From positions 19,114,001 through 19,178,000 of the forward strand of contig NC_053185.1 of assembly GCF_905163445.1 (NCBI RefSeq): 64,000 nucleotides of DNA. Reading direction: 5' to 3'. Below the pieces are notes generated by a model. That model saw only the letters and a program-made list of their open reading frames with translations, was not told where the DNA came from and made no database searches. The stretch is from Pararge aegeria (taxonomy: Eukaryota; Arthropoda; Insecta; Lepidoptera; Nymphalidae). Positions 21,440 through 30,924 of the stretch are shown piece after piece; position 1 is the stretch's first letter; every line of letters begins with the position of its first letter. The position numbers were made by a program, and so were the translations under genes.

Positions 21440-21540
21440 AATGCCCTAATCACCACGCTGGGCAGGCGGGTTGGTGATCGCAGCACTAGACTTGATTGCG
21501 CTGATATCGCTGCTGCCCGACATCGGCAACTGTCATTTTC
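21440..21540 (+). repeat. Dispersed repeat H, fragment
   Basis: CACCACGCTGGGCAGGCGGG, TTGGTGATCGCAGCACTAGA, CGCTGCTGCCCGACATCGGC. Confidence 0.6.
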
Positions 21541-21683
21541 TCAAGTTTAGCTAGTTTAGTTTAATGGTTATCCCGCCACTAGTCGGCCGCCAGAGCCTCG
21601 TTCGTCAGTCAGCAGGTGGTACCACGAGCAGGTGAGGTTGGCATTTGGAGTTTCTAGATGAAAGTGCACTCTCTTACCTCACC

Positions 21684-21851
21684 TGAATGACTATGAATAA
21701 TATACATAAATAATTAGAATATACATATAAACACCCAGACACTGGCAAACATTCATGCTCGACACACAAACATTTTCCAGTTGTGGGAATCGAACCCACG
21801 GCCTTCGGCTCAGAAAGCAAGGTCGCTGCAAACTGCGCCAATCGGCTGTCA
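21684..21851 (-). repeat. SINE-A, head and body
   Basis: GTTGTGGGAATCGAACCCAC (complement of the B box), GCGCCAATCGGC (complement of the A box), ATACATAAATAATTAGAAT. The 3' block is missing. Confidence 0.8.
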
Positions 21852-21914
21852 AAATTGACAACTTTAATTGTCTTGACACTTTCCCAAAAACTGGGGACCT
21901 ACTCGTGCCACTTA

Positions 21915-22097
21915 AAGCAAACTGAATAATGCAAAATGGCAGAAGTACGAAATTTTTGCTCAGTATTCCTTGTTCGATTCAGTACACTGAGAACGGTGCT
22001 TGATGAATGCAGTACCTATTGGAAAATAGTTCATTAGTGTTGAATAGTTCAGCGAGTACTGGGAGGATAGCGAATTATTGTGAATTATGTGAAGTAT
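21915..22097 (+). repeat. Dispersed repeat F, left part (host of LINE insertion)
   Basis: AAACTGAATAATGCAAAATG, AAATTTTTGCTCAGTATTCC, GAATAGTTCAGCGAGTACTG, AGCGAATTATTGTGA. Its uninterrupted relative is at 24.43 kb; the rest of this copy is at 23.17-23.25 kb. Confidence 0.75.
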
Positions 22098-23165
22098 TCT
22101 AGCTTTTGACGACGTAAACAACTCTCTCGCTAAAGTGGTACAGTGGTTTGAAGCTAATAATTTGGTTCTTAACGGAAAAAAAACCAAGTGTATAAAATTC
22201 ACTTTACCTAATGTTAAACACGTGAAAACCACTGTACTACTTAATAATGAGGAACTGAAACTGGAGGATACGACAGTTTTTCTAGGAATAACGTTAGATT
22301 CTAAACTTCAATGGGGCCCTCATGTAAATAATTTATCGAACAGGCTTAGTTCTGCTGCCTATGCGGTAAAGAAGATACGCCATATGACCGACGTAGAAAC
22401 TGCTAGACTGGTATATTTTAGTTACTTTCACAGCATTATGTCATATGGAATTTTACTTTGGGGTAATGCTGCTGATATTAGCACTATTTTCGTGCTGCAG
22501 AAGAGGGCTGTTCGTTCTATCTACAAAATGGGTCCGAGAGAGTCATTGAGAGATAAATTTAAAGATTTTAAAATAATGACAGTGTATAGTCAGTACATAT
22601 TTGAAAATTTAATGTACGTCCATAAAAACATTTCTAAATTTAAGAAAAAATGTGACTGCAATAATTTAAACATTAGAAGTAAGAATAAACTTACAGTGCA
22701 ATATACTAGGTTACGTAAAATTCATAATTCGTTTAAAGGAAATTGCATACAATTTTACAATAAACTACCAATTGACATCTTGGAGATGTCTCTTAAAAAG
22801 TTCAAAGTTTGTATTAAACGTAAGCTTATAGAAAAGTCCTATTATAGTATAAAGGACTACGTCAACGATAAAAAAGCTTGGGTGTAAATTATTGCTCTAA
22901 CCAGGTTGCTCTTCTAATAATTTAAAACGACATTGTGAGATGGCGATAACAAAAAAAAAAAAAAAACACCCGGCTAAGTTTGTTGTGGGCTTCTTCTTAG
23001 ACCGGGACGCGTTTGGAACCCTCGTAGCTTTAGTTTTAAGTTTACGAATGTGGTTATCGCCATCATCTCACTACCGTGTAATTCTTATGTACGCATCAAA
23101 AGTGCCACCTGTGGGCCTACTTGAATAAAGATATTTTTGACTTTGAAACTTTGACTTTGACTTTG
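22098..23165 (+). mobile_element. CR1/jockey-type LINE, 5'-truncated copy with intact C-terminus and TTTGAC tail
   Basis: Open frame from before 22135 to 22887 encodes the thumb and C-terminal part of a LINE RT: VQWFEANNLVLNGKKTK, then LGITLDSKLQWG, then LSNRLSSAAYAVKKIR, ending DYVNDKKAWV and stop. The 3' UTR has an A-run at 22951-22965 and ends in ATATTTTTGACTTTG repeats near 23125-23165. The catalytic YxDD block lies upstream of what was copied. It sits inside an unrelated repeat whose uninterrupted relative is at 24.43-24.64 kb, so it is an insertion of its own and need not belong to the RT fragment at 20.3-21.2 kb. Confidence 0.85.
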
Positions 23166-23250
23166 TGAGCTGAGGAATTCTGGCTATGGAAATGAAGTCC
23201 TCATTCATTCCAGTACAACAATGAGTTCTGAGAATTATTCTGTTGTACTC
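23166..23250 (+). repeat. Dispersed repeat F, right part
   Basis: GTGAGCTGAGGAATTCTGGC, ATGGAAATGAAGTCCTCATT, CATTCCAGTACAACAATGAG; aligns to 24595-24655. Confidence 0.65.
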
Positions 23251-23298
23251 AGGTTCGTAGCACACTTGATGGCTTTACAAACATTAGCGCATTTAGAT

Positions 23299-23622
23299 CA
23301 CCATCATCATTACATCAACCTATTGCCGGCCCACTATTGGTCACCAGTCTCCTCCCACAATGAGAAGGGGTTAAGGCCGTTGTCCACGCTGGCCCAGTGT
23401 GGCTTGGTGGACACACACCTTTGAGAACTTTATGAAGAACTCTCAGGCATGCTGGTTTGCTGGCTGGTTCCTCAGGATGTTTTCCTTCACCGTTGAAGCA
23501 AGTGATATTTTAATTAAGTACTTAAAACGCACATAACTTAGAAAAGTTAAAGGTGCGTGCTAAGATTCGAGCTCGGCCCTCCGAAAGTGAAGTCGAGCCT
23601 ACCCACTGGGCTATCACCGCTC
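23299..23622 (-). repeat. SINE-B, full length
   Basis: CACCATCATCATTACATCAA, GGCCCACTATTGGTCACCAG, CACGCTGGCCCAGTGTGGCT, GTGCGTGCTAAGATTCGAGC, CTACCCACTGGGCTATCACC. Confidence 0.85.
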
Positions 23623-23654
23623 GCTCATACAATCTTCCTAATCACATTTCATAA

Positions 23655-23992
23655 TTCCTATAGAAAAGTCCTATTATAGCATAAAGGACTACGTTATCGA
23701 TAAAAAAGCTTGGGTGTAAATTATTGCTCTAACCAGGTTGCTCTTCTAATAATTTAAAATGACATTGTGAGATGGTGATAACAAAAAAAAAAAAACACCC
23801 GGCTAAGTTTGTTGTGGGCTTCTTCTTAGACCAGGACGCGTTTGGAACCCTCGTAGCTTTAGTTTTAAGTTTACGAATGTGGTTATTGCCATCATCTCAC
23901 TACCGTGTAATTCTTATGTACGCATCAAAAGTGCCACCTATGGGCCTACTTGAATAAACATATTTTTGACTTTGACTTTGACCTACTAACTA
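23655..23992 (+). mobile_element. LINE 3' end, TTTGAC-tail family
   Basis: Near-identical to 22830-23160: last codons of the RT (KAWV, stop), A-run, the block ACCCGGCTAAGTTTGTTGTG and a TTTGAC tail. It is truncated at its 5' end just after a SINE-B copy. The strong similarity to the neighbouring copy suggests either a recent family or a local duplication. Confidence 0.85.
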
Positions 23993-24424
23993 GTCCAGCA
24001 GTGGGACTGCTATCGACTATCGATGACTACCAAAAAAATTGTGATAATCTTTGTTACAATATCATAACTTATATAAGTTCTAATATTAATAGAGGAGGGT
24101 TGATGTTTCTTTTTTATAAATTTTAATAGTGTTTTTTTTGACTAAGCATTGCTAAGAATAAAAAAAAAAATTAAAATCAATAAATGATAGAAAAAGAAAC
24201 AGAGGCTTATTACCACCACTTAAAGCAGAGTTTACTGAATATAGTTGATTTTCTTGAATAAGTATTAAAATCCTGATTAATGGGGTACAAATTGTAGTAA
24301 GCCTCCTGAATTTTATACCACCTGTAAAACGCCTACGCGTTTCATTAGGTACGAAGATTACCTTCTACTATTTAATATTATGTTAACAGAAAAACTAAGT
24401 CACCGAATAAAGATCACTGAACCA

Positions 24425-24655
24425 AAGACCAGCTTCAGCAAAGTGAATAATGCAATAGGGCAGAAGTTCGAAACTTTTTTCAGTTTTCCTTGTTAGAGTA
24501 CACAAAACTTTGCCTGATGAATTCAGTTCCTTTATAAAAATAATTCATTACAGTTGAATAGTTGAGCGAGTACTGTGTGAATAGCGAATTATTATGAGCT
24601 AAAGAATTCTAACTTTAGAAATAAAGGACTCTTTTATTCCTGCTTAAAATGACTT
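24425..24655 (+). repeat. Dispersed repeat F, uninterrupted copy
   Basis: AAAGTGAATAATGCAATAGG, TGAATAGTTGAGCGAGTACT, AGCGAATTATTATGAGCTAA, AGAATTCTAACTTTAGAAAT. Confidence 0.75.
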
Positions 24656-24765
24656 CGCTTATTTAATTTTTCCACTTAGGGCCTTTGCACACTTGTCATT
24701 TAACTAGTTAGTAAAATATAAAAATACATCCGAGAAGTTGATCATCGAATTTTTTTTTTGAAAAC

Positions 24766-25120
24766 GTGAAATTGCATACTGAAAAGTATTCTTTAAATAA
24801 CACGATCAAAAAGGCTCTTGTCTGTTTCGATGTTCCTGCTCTCATTGAGCCATCAGGAATAAGCCAGGATGATGGTAAGAGACCTGATTGTTTGACGCTG
24901 TTTCCTTGGGAACGAGGCTTTTGTGGGACGCAACATGCGTTGACTCATTGGCCTCAGCATCGAGATAGCTAAAAACGGCAAATGGCGTTAGTATGCCTCT
25001 TTAATAGAGAACTTTTTAAGGGGAAAAACGTTGTCATACCTTCATGATTTTATTAAAACTTTAACCGTTCACGCATCGCACGCAGCGGAAGCTCTCAAAA
25101 GGAATAAAAATCTCGATTTA
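24766..25120 (+). pseudogene. Transposon-derived coding remnant (KRPDG-type domain)
   Basis: Open frame 24766-24972 reads LNNTIKKALV, then IEPSGISQDDGKRPDCLTL and PWERGFC. After several stops, AAEALKRNKNLDLKK can still be read near 25080. This order resembles a conserved segment (xxAxVPxxxEPxGxSRxDGKRPDGxTLxPWxxG ... AAExAxxRKxxKY) that I recall from many RT-associated hypothetical proteins in animals. It is degenerate, with stops between the two pieces. Family identity is inference. Confidence 0.5.
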
Positions 25121-25804
25121 AAAAAATCTTAATCGGGGCTACGCTCCTATTAGTAATAGCGTGATGATAAATAGCCCACAGAACTTCAATAAATGGGCTA
25201 TTCAAAATTGAAATATTTATTCAAATTGGACCAGTAGCTCCTGACAACATCGCGTTCAAGGAAACAAACAAACAATCTCTTCAGCTTTATATATTAGTGT
25301 GAGATATAAGATTATGCCACACATTATATATTAGTATAAGATATAAGATTATAATTTACAACACGCGCTCGCGTGCATATCGACTGTGCTAAGGCCTAAA
25401 ATAAAATGGCTGGAACGAAAAAGTATAAGGACTTTTTGTTTAAAATGTATTGTTATGTTAAAACTACAGTTGCGTTTTGATTCTTTTGCAAAGTATTGTT
25501 CTTGCGATGGAGTCCACGCCAGACTTAGTTATTTTACTGAATGGTTGATGAGTGTTTATTCATACTGGATTAAAAAAGCGTTTATTCTGAAATAGGAACT
25601 AATTTTTTACCTTTGAAATGTATTAATTAATAATTATGTTTTATAAATCGTTAGTGTTTGAAATCGTTTTGCGTTGTCCAAGATTTTATTTCCGGTATAA
25701 AAAAAAATGTTAGTCTGTTCAGGTATAGGGTATTTCTGGCATGATATTTAGAGTTAGAAAATTGGTATTGCTGACCCCCTCAGAGAACGGTTAGTATCAC
25801 TATC

Positions 25805-26230
25805 GTCATAACATTAGTACAAGCCCAACAATCCGCATTGGAGCGGCATGGAGGGTCAACACTCAGAATCCCTCTGTCCATACTGGGCTGTTACAAGGAC
25901 AGAAGGTTTCATAAGACCAATTCAGACTTTTTATTAAATCTACTGTTTCAACATTTTTTTTTTATTACGCTAGTGTCGTAAACTAAACGTTTTTTGAATA
26001 TTGCTTAGAGTACGTCATAACAAACGTACAAGCCCAACAATCCGCATTGGAGCAGCATGGAGGGTCAACGCTCAGAATCCCTCTGGCTATACTGGGCTGT
26101 TACAAGGATAGAAGATTTTAAAAGATCAATTCAGACTTGATATTTAATCTACTACTTACTCTACATTCCTAAAATTTCTTTTTTTAAGACTAGTGTCGTA
26201 AACTAAACATATTATGAATATTGCTTACTG
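25805..26230 (+). repeat. Tandem duplication, unit about 209 bp
   Basis: GTACAAGCCCAACAATCCGC, GCATGGAGGGTCAAC, CTCAGAATCCCTCT, ATACTGGGCTGTTACAAGGA, TAGTGTCGTAAACTAAAC and GAATATTGCTTA each occur twice in the same order, 209 bp apart. Copies differ by several substitutions. Confidence 0.9.
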
Positions 26231-26284
26231 CAGACCGAATAGAATCGATATACTTACATAGTAAAAACATCATCGTGTACATTA

Positions 26285-26465
26285 ACTTTAATACTGCTGG
26301 ACTAAAGACCTCTCCCACTGGGATGGCTAGCCCATGATCAGCACGCTGGGTAGACGGATTGCTGACTACAGTAGATGTTATTAGTGACGCAGAGGACACT
26401 GCTGCCCGCCAGCCTTAAAATTCCCTTAGCCGCCTCGTACGACACTCGCGGGTAGAGAAGGTGAA
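26285..26465 (+). repeat. Dispersed repeat H
   Basis: CTGGACTAAAGACCTCTCCC, GGGATGGCTAGCCCATGATC, AGCACGCTGGGTAGACGGAT, GCCGCCTCGTACGACACTCG. It resembles a repeat widespread in Lepidoptera; part also at 21.44-21.53 kb. Confidence 0.65.
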
Positions 26466-26865
26466 TTTATTGTGACTAAATATAAAAAAAGTCTGCCATG
26501 AAAATTACATAATGTAATCACGTTTTCAGAGTATCATATAAATAAAACGGAATTAATTAAAATTGAAATCGCGGGCTTGAAAAACTAATCTACCAGGATC
26601 AAAGGTACGCGTGTAGATGAACTTTGAAATTACAAATGGAATTCACGTGCCGCGGTGATATTTTTAACCCATACATATACAAGGAGGTTTTATTAATATA
26701 ATATTAAAAATAATAATAAAAAAACAAAATTACATTTTTTTACTCTATATCGCCGTCAAATCTCAATATAGGCAAACCGTCGCCACTAATCTCTGTTCAA
26801 AGTCAACACTTTCTAAATTCGATTTTAGGTATTTAAATTATCTTATGAAGACATTCTAGATTACT

Positions 26866-27079
26866 GGCTAAGTGCAGATTGGTAGAATTCATTCGCTATT
26901 GAGAACGGTATGTATAACTCTCAGACATGCAGGTTTTCTCACGATGTTTTCCTTCATCGCTAAAGCATAGCATATTAAGAGTCTTAAATTAAGAACCCAC
27001 GTAACTTCGAAAGAGTCGAACATCGAAGTCAGTCCCCCCGAAAGAGAAGTCAAAGCCTAAGAACTAGGCTATCACCGCA
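26866..27079 (-). repeat. SINE-B, tail lost
   Basis: CTGGCTAAGTGCAGATTGGT, TCTCAGACATGCAGGTTTTC, CTAGGCTATCACCGC. Ends 350 bp from the mmd prodomain exon. Confidence 0.75.
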
Positions 27080-27425
27080 ACTTTTTCTGTTCTGTGAGAT
27101 AGTTTACCTCATGTAAACATTTTCGTAAACTCTAAACTTAAGCTTTATTGGAAACGCAACCATCGTTGCTAATGCACAAGGCAGAGATTACAGCTATATC
27201 GCATTTATAAATTTAAAAATAGGAGGCGGTTCACATCTTTATGTTTTTTTTTATGTTTATACGCGATTACTCCGCGACTTGTGAATAGATTTCAATAATT
27301 TATGTTTTGAAAAATTCAACATGGCGACTATATGGCGCCATTTGCAAATAAGATTTCATTTTATTTTAATTACGTACTTGATCCGTGTCCGATAGAGTAA
27401 TTCGTACATAGTGAAAAGTACTCAC

Positions 27426-27574
27426 GTGTAGTCAGTAGCGTCAGCGAGCGCAGTCTGTATATACTCGATGTGCTTGGTTCGCCGGCCCATCTTCTGGATG
27501 TTCAGGTCGAGCTTGTTGCCGCAACCCCTGTTCATCTTGGTGCGCGCCTCAAAGATCACATGAGGGTGTTTCTG
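27426..27574 (-). CDS. mmd: mind-meld-like ADAM, internal exon (end of prodomain)
   Basis: Internal coding exon of a membrane ADAM-family protein, the most 5' exon visible. Reading starts after an AG acceptor (GTTTGTTTCAG) at 27575 and ends before a GTGAGT donor at 27425. It encodes 49 codons plus two bases (AC): it opens QKHPHVIFEA, contains a single Cys in RGCGNK, and closes LADATDY. The two leftover bases pair with the first base of the exon at 10659 to give Thr, so phase matches across a 16.8 kb intron. The Cys-Gly pair could be a cysteine-switch-like residue, but this is not demonstrated. An open frame continues upstream of the acceptor to an in-frame Met near 27656; I take that part as intron because of the good acceptor. 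The acceptor is CAGCAG, so a one-codon (Gln) alternative is possible. Earlier prodomain exons are not seen. Confidence 0.82.
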
Positions 27575-27904
27575 CTGAAACAAACCGAGCGCTATGTTAG
27601 TCGGTATCCAAGTATTATAAGGAAGTAGCTGTTGCTTGCTCTCTTCCACCGTGTTCATTACAGTTTTTTATAAAACCCGTGGAAACCGTAAAACATTCCT
27701 GGTATATATTTCCTGCTACTTTAGCCTATGTATTATAGTTCAATGCTAAAAATAAAGTCGATTGATCGCTTAATTAGGGCGTTAAGTAAGGGTAAAGCTA
27801 GAGCTTAAGCGTAAAGCTATTAATTTTTCAATACATTTTTTAATTTGATGCTTTTTCACATTTAAATTGTCTCCTATCAAAAGAACGACATGTTTATTTA
27901 CATC

Positions 27905-28136
27905 TAAATACATGACAATACAAACAGCGCCATCTGGCCCCAAAGTAAGCGTAGCTTGTGTTATGGGTGCTAAGATAAGACTGATGAATAATTTTATGAA
28001 TAATATACATAAATACTAATAATATATAGATAAACACCCAGGAAACTGGAAAACATTCATGTTCATTACACAAACATTGTCCAGTTGTGGGAATCGAACC
28101 CACGGCCTTGACTCAGAAAGCAGCCAATCGGCCGTC
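27905..28136 (-). repeat. SINE-A with a head deletion
   Basis: GACAATACAAACAGCGCCAT, AAGTAAGCGTAGCTTGTGTT, GGGAATCGAACCCACGG. About 17 bp between the boxes are deleted (AAAGCAGCCAATCGG). Confidence 0.82.
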
Positions 28137-28554
28137 CGTATTATCACTATTCAAACTATTAATGGGATAATCTAAACTAGCCCCCGGTGAACGTCTATTA
28201 GTCCCTGACTTTATTATTTGTAATATTAGTATGGATTAAAAATCTATGGGGCGAAGAATGCAAACTACAATCAGAATGTGATATTTTACTAGCGGCAGAT
28301 TGTATTGGATGTCACACTTTTCATGTTACGCGAGGTCTAAAAGAATTTTATTTTCCAATATTTTCCCCATACCCCATGTACCTTTGTGCGTATTGAATAA
28401 AATATCGGTGTGAGCGATGAAAGGTTGAACACAAATACACTCCGCTCGCCGCCGTAGTCAGGTGCTGGTAACATATAAATTGAATTGCAGCTCTGCGGTT
28501 CTTTAATAATCACGGTCGATTTTAAGTAAAAGTAGAATCTTTTGTAGCTAAGCA

Positions 28555-28680
28555 GGTCAGGGTTGCGGTTTTAAGTTAAGAGGTCCCGGGTTCCCAGCAG
28601 GTGCAATTTGGGAGCTTATAATTTTTAAATGTTCTCTGATCAGGTGGGGAGCCACGGCCGTGGCTAGTTACCACTCTACT
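28555..28680 (+). repeat. SINE-C, left part (host of a LINE insertion)
   Basis: GTTGCGGTTTTAAGTTAAGA, GGTCCCGGGTTCCCAGCAGG, GTGGCTAGTTACCACTCTAC. Continues at 28851. Confidence 0.8.
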
Positions 28681-28687
28681 GACAAAG

Positions 28688-28843
28688 TCAAAGTCAAAGT
28701 CAAAGTCAAAAATATCTTTATTCAAGTAGGCCCACAAGTGGCACTTTTGATGCGTACATAGGAACCACACGGTAGTGAGATGATGGCGATAACCACATTC
28801 GTATACTTAAAACTAAAGCTACGAGGGTACCAAACAAACACAA
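28688..28843 (-). mobile_element. LINE 3' end inserted in SINE-C
   Basis: Reverse-oriented tail: GTCAAA repeats at the left, then AATATCTTTATTCAAGTAGG and the complement of CCCTCGTAGCTTTAG. GACAAAG occurs on both sides (28681-28687 and 28844-28850), and SINE-C sequence continues across the insertion. Confidence 0.85.
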
Positions 28844-28850
28844 GACAAAG

Positions 28851-29026
28851 GCGTATCGCTAAACGATTTTGCGTTCCGGTACGATGTTGACAAGAAATCG
28901 ATTAGGGGCACGGGTGAAATATAATTGCCGTACTCCCTAACAGGCTAGCCTTCGAAGATCTTAGACTGCATCATCACTGGTCACCAGGTGAGATTCCAGT
29001 TAAGGGCTCTTGTAGTGGAACAAAAA
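28851..29026 (+). repeat. SINE-C, right part (after the LINE insertion)
   Basis: GCGTATCGCTAAACGATTTT, GCGTTCCGGTACGATG, ATTGCCGTACTCCCTAACAG, CATCACTGGTCACCAGGTGA. Confidence 0.8.
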
Positions 29027-29183
29027 AAAACATGTTTATTTATGTCCAATAACACAGTAAAATTAAATTCTGTATTCAAACATTAAAATAGCTGCGTCTC
29101 GTAATGGTGTCGCGAGTCCAGAGATTTTATCTCATCTTAAAATATGCGTACCGCGCTGAGTGAAGTTTTCACTTCAATCCTTA

Positions 29184-29619
29184 TCCTTACTAATATTATA
29201 AATGTCAATGTAAGTTTGTTTGTTACGCTTTCACGCTAAAACTACTTAACCGATCCTCATGAAACTTTGTACACATATTCTTGGAAGTGTTAGAAGTAAT
29301 ATAGAATACTTTTTATCCCGACATTATACTCGGTTCCTTTGGGAGAGGGGATGAGTGTTTGACTATTTTAGACCATAACTCCGATAAATTATAACCGATT
29401 TAAATAATTATTTTTGTGCTATAGAGGCTATAATATATGTTTAATTTTGGCCAAATTGTGGTTGGACATACGGGCCGAACTCCTCAGCGGACATCAGCAA
29501 ACCCCTCATTTAAGGCTTAGCGATACTGAATACTTTATTTTTTTTTAAATCTACAACTAAATTTGATGCCACACCAAAAAACATAATCAAGCGCAGAAGA
29601 TGTCGCGGGCAACAGCTAG
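29184..29619 (+). mobile_element. Non-autonomous Helitron (Lep1-like)
   Basis: A|TCCTTACTAATATTATAAAT at the left and GGGCAACAGCTAG|T at the right; collinear with the 3.0 kb copy over its full length. Confidence 0.88.
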
Positions 29620-29751
29620 TAATATATAATTGAATCTATAATGTAGTATTGCGTCCCATAATCAAATCGAATCCGGTAATGTCATGATCTTAAGTAGCTC
29701 ATAGAAGAATACGCAGTTCTGTAATTGACAGTGCCGTATCCCGGAGGAAAG

Positions 29752-30185
29752 GAAAAATTGGTTGTCTGTAAAGTCGGCTTACTGACGATAGTTGAACGTG
29801 ACAACGTCGTAAGAAAATACTGATGGAATGGTTGCATTTTTCAAAAGAAAATTTTAATTTTATTTGTTTGATAGATATTATCGTTGATATAAACAATTGA
29901 CACCACGTTCACTTTTCACTGCACTTCATCCTTGCCGAAAACATGTAAATGTATTATTGTATAGAAGCTATCCACGCGGACGCATCGCTTACTCAAGTAG
30001 GAGAGAGACAGATGTCGAACGCGGAGGCCGACTGTGGCTCTTTGTCGCTCGTTCCGCGCTCTCGCTTGCACTTCAAGCCTTGAATGGAACGCCACAAAGC
30101 GAGGTAACGCCGCATACGTTATGATTTTTCGTGCGTGCAGTCGGCTCCATCGAATTATTAGACGTTGTCACGTCAAAAGTTATTC
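29752..30185. mobile_element. GC-rich element with inverted GTGACAACGTC motifs
   Basis: GTTGAACGTGACAACGTCGT (near 29790) and, in reverse, AGACGTTGTCACGTCAA (near 30163). Between lies an unusually GC-rich block (29965-30120, CGCGGAGGCCGAC, CGCTCGTTCCGCGCTCTCGC). The outer left part TAAAGTCGGCTTACTGACGA is a motif I associate with lepidopteran DNA transposons. No transposase frame is present. Confidence 0.5.
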
Positions 30186-30730
30186 ATTAACAAGACAAGG
30201 TAGTAAAATACCAACTTGCCTTGGCCTTGTATATAGAGAACGGAATACCTCAAAAGCCAAAAGCAAATCACTGGCAATTAGTTCAGTAGTTTAGCAAACA
30301 GGTAATTTCCAACCACAATTACGTACACAATACGCGGAATCCGATTTCGTGCATACAATCAGCGTATTAGTAGGTATATTCATCAATTCCATTCCAAAAA
30401 ATAATATAATATCAATGAAAATACGGTATTCCAAAGAATAATTTGATTTGGCCCATAAAATGTAAGTGCCTTACCTACGCACGTACTGAATAAGGCATTT
30501 GTGTGAGTGATGAAAGCCTGAACACGGATTCATTTTCCATTCACCGGTGTTGCTATGTGGGGGCACCGTAAATAGAATTAAAAGCCCATACACGTTCGGT
30601 TTTGAGTAGAAGGGTTCGGGGTGGAATAAAAGGTGTTTCAAGGCTTGGCATGGGGTTTACGGCTAGTATTTGGGCCATTTATGCCTAGTGATTAGAATTT
30701 TATGAGTTTGAGAAGCTTTCATCTCTTGAA
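30186..30730. other. No recognised feature
   Basis: AT-rich sequence between the GC-rich element and a SINE-B copy; nothing supports a gene. Confidence 0.45.
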
Positions 30731-30924
30731 TTCATCATATCGACCCACTACACACCCACTTCCAAAATGAGAAGGGGTTAAGGTCGTAGTCCACCAAGCT
30801 GGCCCAGCTCCAAATACCTTTGAGAACATTATGTAGAACTCTCAGGCATTTAGTTTTCCTCACGATGTTTTCCTTCGCCGCCGAAGCAAGTGATATTTTT
30901 AATTACTTAAAAAGCACATAACTT
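30731..30924 (-). repeat. SINE-B, head lost
   Basis: CATATCGACCCACTACACAC, AATGAGAAGGGGTTAAGGTC, TTTGAGAACATTATGTAGAA, AAAGCACATAACTTT. Confidence 0.78.

Larger units (their letters stand above)
10660..27425 (-). other. mmd intron, 16.8 kb, repeat-filled
   Basis: Intron between the prodomain exon and the furin-site exon, from GTGAGT to TTTCACAG; the split Thr codon (AC|T) supports the pairing. It contains SINE-B and SINE-C copies, an 11-12 kb inverted-repeat element, two LINE tails, a small Helitron and a broken reverse-transcriptase element at 20.3-23.2 kb. A small unrecognised exon cannot be excluded, but any such exon would have to keep the phase. Confidence 0.7.
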
